DNA of 64,000 nt, taken from positions 1 through 64,000 of the forward strand of contig NZ_FCOF02000011.1 in the NCBI RefSeq assembly GCF_001544755.2. The letters run 5' to 3'. Shown in pieces: positions 59,662 through 64,000 of the stretch. The notes beneath the pieces were generated by a model that was not told where the DNA came from, made no database searches, and was given only the letters and a program-made list of their open reading frames with translations. The DNA is from Caballeronia catudaia (GTDB taxonomy: Bacteria > Pseudomonadota > Gammaproteobacteria > Burkholderiales > Burkholderiaceae). The position numbers and the translations under genes are program-made. The stretch's first letter is position 1. Each line of letters begins with the position of its first letter.

Positions 59662-61941
59662 GTGCAGACGAGAGCGACCGATTTTCTCGGGACCATCGGC
59701 GGGAAGGTCGCCGGGAACCTGCCAGCCATCGGACACGCGCGCCGTTTCGATGGGCTTGGCGTGGCGCCGCTCGCCATTCTCTGCGCCGTAGCCGGCACCT
59801 TTTTCGCGCCGCTGCCGTGGAACGTGCCGCTCGCCGCGTCGGTCGTCGGCATGACGTTCGCCGTGCATCGCATGCAGGCGGCGAACCGCAAGATCTTTGT
59901 CGCGCGTCAGGTCGCGGACGGCCTGCTTGCCATCGCCGAGGATTGCCTCAAGCTGCTTTCGCTCGACGGCCGCGTCATGTGCATTTCGGAAGTCGGCGTG
60001 CGCTTGCTGGAAGCGGAAAGCGCGGACGATCTCGTCGGCGTCGACTGGCTCGCGCTCTGGGACGGGCCCGACGCGCGGCAGGCGTTCGAGCGTGCGAAGG
60101 CGGGCGAATCGACGTCGTTCTCCGGCACCTGCCGCACGGTGAACGGCAAGCTGAAATCGTGGACGTCCACCTTCGCGCCCGTCTACGGCGAGCCCGGCAA
60201 GGTCACGGCGGTGCTGTGCAAGTCGCGCGACATCACGGCGGAAGTGAAACTCATCGACGAACTGCGCGGCAACGCGCGCGTGCAGAAGGACATGGAAGAT
60301 CATGTCGACGCCGTCTTCTGGACCGCGACGCACGATTTCCGCGAGTTGCTGCATGTGAGCTCGGCTTTCGAACGCATGTGGGAAATGCCGGTGTCCACGC
60401 TTCAGGCCGATCAGACCGCGTGGTCGCAGCGCGTGCATCCCGACGATCTGCCCTCCTTGCGCGACGAAATGCGCGCGGCCGTGAACACGGGCGCGGCGAG
60501 GCAGAGCTATTTCCGCCTGTGCCTGCCGCATGACCGCACGCGCTGGGTGCGCGCGGACATCTATCCGGTGACCGAGGATGGCGCGGTGTCGCGCGTCGTG
60601 AGCGTGTGCGTCGACGCCACCGACGAGCGCCAGCGCCTTCAGGAACTGCATCGGCTCGCGAACACCGACAGCCTCACGGGCCTGTCCAACCGCAACGCGA
60701 TGATGGACGCGCTCGTGAAGCGCTGCGAATCGGGCGTGCCGTTCGCGTATCTGTTCGTCGATATCGATCGCTTCAAGTCGATCAACGACACGGCCGGCCA
60801 TATCGCGGGCGATGCCGTGCTGCGCACGATCGCGAGGCGCATTCAGGAGACGCTGCCGGAAGGCGCCGTGGCCGCGCGTCCGGGCGGCGATGAATTCACG
60901 GTCATTCTGCCCGGCACCTTCGATCAGGAGAACATCGCGCGCGCGTGCCGCAGGCTTTCGCTCGCGTGCCATCGTCCGATGCAGATCGACTGCAAAAGCC
61001 TGACGATGACATGCTCGATCGGCGTCGCGCTCTATCCGGAACACGGGCGCACGCCCGAAGCGCTGTTCATCAGCGCGGACATGGCGATGTACGCCGCGAA
61101 ACGCGCTGGCCGCAACACGTTCCGCGTGTTCGGCGACCGCGAGAAGGACGATCTCGCACGCGCGCATCTCGAGGCGGAGCTGCATGGCGCGATCCGCGAG
61201 AATCAGTTCGTGCTGCACTATCAGCCGCAATATGCGGTCGATTCGGGCGCGCTCGTCGGCGTCGAGGCGTTGCTGCGCTGGGATCATCCGCAACTCGGGC
61301 TGCTGGCGCCCGGTGCCTTCGTGCCGGTGCTGGAAGAGAGCGCGCTGATCGTCGAGGCGGGCCATTGGGTGATTCGCGAGGCCGTGCTGGCGGCGTCGCG
61401 ACTCACGCTCGCGCTGCCCGCGGTGCATTCGGTCGCGGTCAACGTGTCGCCGAAGCAGTTTCGCGATCCGCGTCTCGTGTCCGTGCTCAGGAACGCGATC
61501 AGGCGCGGCTGCATCGATTCGCACCGGATCACGCTGGAAATCACGGAGTCGGCGCTCATCGAAAATGTCGACGATGCGCAGGAAGTGCTGTCGAACGTTC
61601 GCGCGATGGGCGTGCGCATCGCCATCGACGATTTCGGCACGGGCTATTCGAGTCTCAGTTATCTCGCGCGCTTTCGGCCGGATGTGCTGAAGCTCGACAA
61701 ATCCTTCGTCGACAACATCGCGACCGATGTGATGGCGCGCACCGTGGTCGAAGGCGTGATCGATCTCGCGCACAAGCTCGGCGTGATGGTGGTCGCGGAA
61801 GGCGTCGAGACGCGCGAGCAGCTCGACACGCTGCGCGCGGTGCGTTGCGACAAGGTGCAGGGTTTTTTGCTGAGCCGTCCGGTGCCGCTGGAACGGCTGA
61901 TGGAGCGGGCGGAGGCGCAGGAGGCCGAGATCGTGCGCTGA
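59662..61941 (+). CDS. Membrane-linked PAS-GGDEF-EAL cyclic-di-GMP protein
   Basis: 759 aa from GTG 59662. A short N-terminal hydrophobic pair (about residues 30-65) is followed by two PAS domains (about 85-200 and 210-320), GGDEF (RPGGDEFTVI near 405) and EAL (GVEALLRWDHP near 533; ITESALIEN, DDFGTGYSSL, KLDKSFVDN, EGVETREQL). Both catalytic signatures are intact, so synthesis and hydrolysis of c-di-GMP are both possible. The RxxD inhibitory site five residues before GGDEF is absent (EGAVAARPGGDEF), so product feedback through it is unlikely. It stands alone. Confidence 0.92.
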   Translation: MQTRATDFLGTIGGKVAGNLPAIGHARRFDGLGVAPLAILCAVAGTFFAPLPWNVPLAASVVGMTFAVHRMQAANRKIFVARQVADGLLAIAEDCLKLLSLDGRVMCISEVGVRLLEAESADDLVGVDWLALWDGPDARQAFERAKAGESTSFSGTCRTVNGKLKSWTSTFAPVYGEPGKVTAVLCKSRDITAEVKLIDELRGNARVQKDMEDHVDAVFWTATHDFRELLHVSSAFERMWEMPVSTLQADQTAWSQRVHPDDLPSLRDEMRAAVNTGAARQSYFRLCLPHDRTRWVRADIYPVTEDGAVSRVVSVCVDATDERQRLQELHRLANTDSLTGLSNRNAMMDALVKRCESGVPFAYLFVDIDRFKSINDTAGHIAGDAVLRTIARRIQETLPEGAVAARPGGDEFTVILPGTFDQENIARACRRLSLACHRPMQIDCKSLTMTCSIGVALYPEHGRTPEALFISADMAMYAAKRAGRNTFRVFGDREKDDLARAHLEAELHGAIRENQFVLHYQPQYAVDSGALVGVEALLRWDHPQLGLLAPGAFVPVLEESALIVEAGHWVIREAVLAASRLTLALPAVHSVAVNVSPKQFRDPRLVSVLRNAIRRGCIDSHRITLEITESALIENVDDAQEVLSNVRAMGVRIAIDDFGTGYSSLSYLARFRPDVLKLDKSFVDNIATDVMARTVVEGVIDLAHKLGVMVVAEGVETREQLDTLRAVRCDKVQGFLLSRPVPLERLMERAEAQEAEIVR

Positions 61942-61985
61942 GGCGCGCTTCTCCGCTGCCGCGCCAGTCGGCCGGCGTTATCATC

Positions 61986-62030
61986 GCGGCATTCGCGGCA
62001 TTCGCGGCATTCGCGGCATTCGCGGCATTC
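61986..62030 (+). repeat. Nine-base tandem repeat, five perfect copies
   Basis: GCGGCATTC is repeated five times without change, 21 bp before the start of the gene at 62051. A multiple of three, so it would not shift a frame; copy-number change would move promoter or RBS spacing. Confidence 0.85.
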
Positions 62031-62050
62031 GTGACTCTCGGAGAGAAGCG

Positions 62051-62692
62051 ATGAAAACGGAATCGTTGCGCGTTGTGCTGGGATTCCCGGGCTTACTTCT
62101 CAGCGCGTTCGCGCTCGCTCAATCCGCGCCGCCGTGTGGGGCCGCGAGCAAGCTCGTTCAGGTCCGCGACTTCACCGCGGTCAAATCGGGTGCTTCATCG
62201 CATTTCCCCGGCTCGCGGCTGCGCGCCGCGCGCAACGCGATGCAGGTCGAACAGAACGCGTCGGCGCTGGCCGATGGCATCGTCAGCGCGCTCAACGCGA
62301 AGGGCATCGCCGCGTGCCACTTGACGGCACAAGCCGAACAAGCCGCGCCGCCCGCGTCCGGCTGGCTCGTGACCGGCGAGTTCGACGAAACACTGTCATC
62401 GGGATTCGGCTCCGCATTGCCGTCGATGGGTTCGTCGGACAAGAAACCCAACACGCACGTCACCGTGCAGCTCGCGAATCTCGGCGCAAGCCCGGACGCG
62501 TCGCTCTCGCAGATCGACACCAGCAGCCAGCTCAAGGGACAAAAGTCAGCGGCGGCGCCGAAGCCCTACGGCGCGGCAGCGCGCTTCGTCATCAACAAGA
62601 CCGAAGCGATCTCCTCGCTCGATGACCTCGCAAGCAAGGTCGCCGATCAAATCGCGGCGGAAAAAGCAAAGATGGAAAGCGGCGCGCAGTGA
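62051..62692 (+). CDS. Exported hypothetical protein (DUF4410-like)
   Basis: 213 aa with GGAGAG upstream. A Sec signal peptide (VVLGFPGLLLSAFALAQS) precedes a mature domain with LVQVRDFTAVKSG, a helix (ASALADGIVSALNAKGIAAC) and SGWLVTGEFDETLSSGFGSA, the layout of DUF4410-type envelope proteins. Function unknown. The tandem repeat directly upstream may affect its expression. Confidence 0.7.
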   Translation: MKTESLRVVLGFPGLLLSAFALAQSAPPCGAASKLVQVRDFTAVKSGASSHFPGSRLRAARNAMQVEQNASALADGIVSALNAKGIAACHLTAQAEQAAPPASGWLVTGEFDETLSSGFGSALPSMGSSDKKPNTHVTVQLANLGASPDASLSQIDTSSQLKGQKSAAAPKPYGAAARFVINKTEAISSLDDLASKVADQIAAEKAKMESGAQ

Positions 62693-62705
62693 CGCGTCGC
62701 TTCAA

Positions 62706-62963
62706 TCAAGCTTCCGAATCCCGTTTGCCCTTCGGATGATCGGGGCCGGCATCCGGTTCGGTATCCGGATCGATGTGATCGTGCTCGGGCACATACGGCC
62801 CTTCTTCGGGATGATCCTTCCCCTTCGGCACCAGCGCCGGGTCCATGTTGCCGTGCTCGCGCTGCTCGATCGTGCCGTCGCTTTTCTCTTTCACGTCGCC
62901 GGGGCCGAGCGCCTTGCGCCGTTCGTCCGCGCGCTCCACGGGGTCTGACGGTTCGCGGTTCAT
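62706..62963 (-). CDS. Small acidic, disordered hypothetical protein
   Basis: 85 aa from ATG 62963, with AAGGAGG 5 bp upstream. Rich in Asp, Glu, Lys, Pro and His (PVERADERRKALGPGDVKEK, VPEHDHIDPDTEPDAGPDHP), no hydrophobic core. It looks like a hydrophilic, intrinsically unstructured stress-type protein. No domain recognised. Convergent with the preceding gene. Confidence 0.75.
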   Translation of the reverse strand: MNREPSDPVERADERRKALGPGDVKEKSDGTIEQREHGNMDPALVPKGKDHPEEGPYVPEHDHIDPDTEPDAGPDHPKGKRDSEA

Positions 62964-63103
62964 CGCATCCTCCTTGATCTGGTTCAGCGAAGGCAGCAAG
63001 CGCCGTTCCGCGCGTGGGGGAATCACAGCGCAAGAACTGGAGTGCGCGGGCACGCCGCATCCGTGACGATGAAGCCATTCGATCCCGCCACGGAGCACGT
63101 CCG

Positions 63104-64000
63104 ATGCGCTTTCCCGCTGCCTTCCAACGTCTCGCCTGGTCGAACCTGCTCGCGCAATCGGCGGAGCAGATCGGCCTCGCCGCCGCGCCGCTCGCCGCCG
63201 TGTTCGCGCTCGGCGCGTCCGCCGCGGATATCGGCCTTCTGCAAAGCGCGCAGACGCTGCCGTTCCTGTTGCTGTCGATGCCGCTCGGCGTGCTCGCCGA
63301 CCGCCGCTCGCGCCGCGCGCTGATGACCGTCGCCGAATGCGCCCGCGCGCTCGCGATGGCCTGCGTGCTGCTGCTCGTGCTTTCGCATGCATTGACGCTG
63401 CCGCTGCTCGCGCTGCTGGGCTTTCTCGGCGCGACCGGCACGGTCGCCTACAACGTCGCCGCGCCCGCGCTCGTGCCGGCGCTCGTCGAGCGCGCCGCGC
63501 TGCCCGCCGCGAACGGGCGCATCGAGCTGGCGCGCAGCGTCGCGTATTCGGCGGGGCCGGCGCTCGGCGGGCTGATCGTCGGATGGATCGGCGCGGGATG
63601 GGCCTATGGTTGCGCGGCGGCCTTGTCGGCATCGGCGGCGATGCTGCTCGCGGGCTTGCGCGAACCGTCACGCCAGCCCGCCGTCGCGCGCCATTTCCTG
63701 ACGGAACTGCGCGAAGGCGCGCGCTTCGTCGTCCGCGACGCGCTGCTGCGCCCGATGCTCGCCACCGCCGTGTTCTTCAACATCGGCTTCTTCACGCTGC
63801 AGTCGATGTACGTGCCGTATGCGGTGCAGCGCCTGGGCCTGAGCGCGTCGGCGGTCGGCGTGACGCTCGGCGCATACGGCGTCGGCATGGTGTGCGGCGC
63901 GCTCGCGGCGCCGGCGGTCGCGCGGCGCATGGCGTTCGGCCGGATGCTGCTCGTCGGGCCGTTTTGCGGGCTGGCCGCATCGCTCGTGATGGTCGCGACG
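63104..64000 (+). CDS. MFS exporter (enterobactin-exporter-like), cut by window end
   Basis: The ATG at 63104 opens a frame without stop through base 64000 (299 codons). N-terminus: FQRLAWSNLLAQSAEQIGLA, then SADIGLLQSAQTLPFLLLSM and PLGVLADRRSRRALM, the loop signature of the MFS_3/EntS-type exporters. About nine membrane segments are visible before the cut. These proteins pump siderophores or drugs out of the cell. Substrate unknown; divergent from the small acidic protein gene. Confidence 0.88.
   Translation, partial: MRFPAAFQRLAWSNLLAQSAEQIGLAAAPLAAVFALGASAADIGLLQSAQTLPFLLLSMPLGVLADRRSRRALMTVAECARALAMACVLLLVLSHALTLPLLALLGFLGATGTVAYNVAAPALVPALVERAALPAANGRIELARSVAYSAGPALGGLIVGWIGAGWAYGCAAALSASAAMLLAGLREPSRQPAVARHFLTELREGARFVVRDALLRPMLATAVFFNIGFFTLQSMYVPYAVQRLGLSASAVGVTLGAYGVGMVCGALAAPAVARRMAFGRMLLVGPFCGLAASLVMVAT

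Noticed and set aside
59308..61773. Very long minus-strand reading frame
   Set aside because: It is the complement of the propeller and GGDEF-EAL genes; Arg/His/Ala-rich, no motif. A shadow caused by high GC.
1..64000. CRISPR array, prophage, insertion sequence or tRNA/rRNA genes
   Set aside because: No regularly spaced direct repeats, no integrase or transposase frames, no cloverleaf or rRNA-like sequence recognised by eye; small RNAs cannot be excluded.

Overview
The window is GC-rich, densely coded chromosomal DNA. Its gene families (DUF4148, phasin, many LysR and MFS genes, DUF899, aromatic catabolism, KaiC-like proteins, a PAAR/T6SS cassette) point to a Burkholderiaceae member, most likely of the Paraburkholderia/Caballeronia/Burkholderia group. 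Genus is inferred from gene content only. No rRNA, tRNA, CRISPR array or insertion sequence was recognised.

Region 1 (0-9 kb): an HtrA-type protease with an oxyanion-loop substitution, then a phthalate-type catabolic locus. A MarR regulator is divergent from an MFS carrier. Downstream, a four-gene operon encodes an FMN/2Fe-2S reductase, a Rieske oxygenase, a Gfo/Idh/MocA dihydrodiol dehydrogenase and a 4,5-dihydroxyphthalate decarboxylase-like protein. The same palindromic site (ATTAGATATCTAAT type) lies before the carrier and before the operon, so the MarR protein probably controls both.

Region 2 (9-28 kb): mostly housekeeping and accessory genes. These are a phasin, flavin reductase, beta-propeller protein, a degenerate response regulator, GST, DUF899, a squalene/phytoene synthase-like protein, LysR/hydrolase, a DacB-type lipoprotein, class I FBP aldolase, NDH-2, DUF4148, LysR/mmsA and LysR/nitronate monooxygenase.

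Region 3 (28-31 kb): a scarred remnant of an oxygen-limitation/stress locus. It holds a 5'-deleted, frameshifted USP gene, a twice-frameshifted flavodoxin gene, an intact USP gene, the last 62 codons of an Fnr-like regulator fused to a truncated membrane-protein gene, an intact CBS-BON gene behind a good Fnr-type promoter, and the last 21 codons of a response regulator.

Region 4 (31-36 kb): Fic protein, HigA-like XRE protein, two-domain KaiC-like ATPase and hybrid histidine kinase, all on the same strand; the HigA-like and KaiC-like genes overlap.

Region 5 (36-50 kb): three adjacent catabolic units. The first is PanE/VOC/MaoC/CoA-transferase/AroE/AroQ plus LysR. The second is AroQ and an MHS (shikimate-type) carrier facing an IclR regulator. 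The third is gallate dioxygenase, gallate-type carrier, 4-oxalomesaconate hydratase, 4-carboxy-4-hydroxy-2-oxoadipate aldolase and a signal-less ModA-like protein. Together they suggest uptake of quinate- or shikimate-like hydroaromatics and their conversion, possibly via AroE-type oxidation to gallate, to pyruvate and oxaloacetate.

Region 6 (50-64 kb): OYE/LysR, then an AT-richer T6SS cargo cassette (two PAAR-like proteins, a zinc metallopeptidase and a small secreted protein, with its own terminator). After that come an MCP, a FUSC-like membrane protein, a TPR/winged-helix regulator with a propeller protein, a GGDEF-EAL protein and an MFS exporter cut by the window end. Two families of short dispersed repeats recur, and one copy lies inside a coding sequence.
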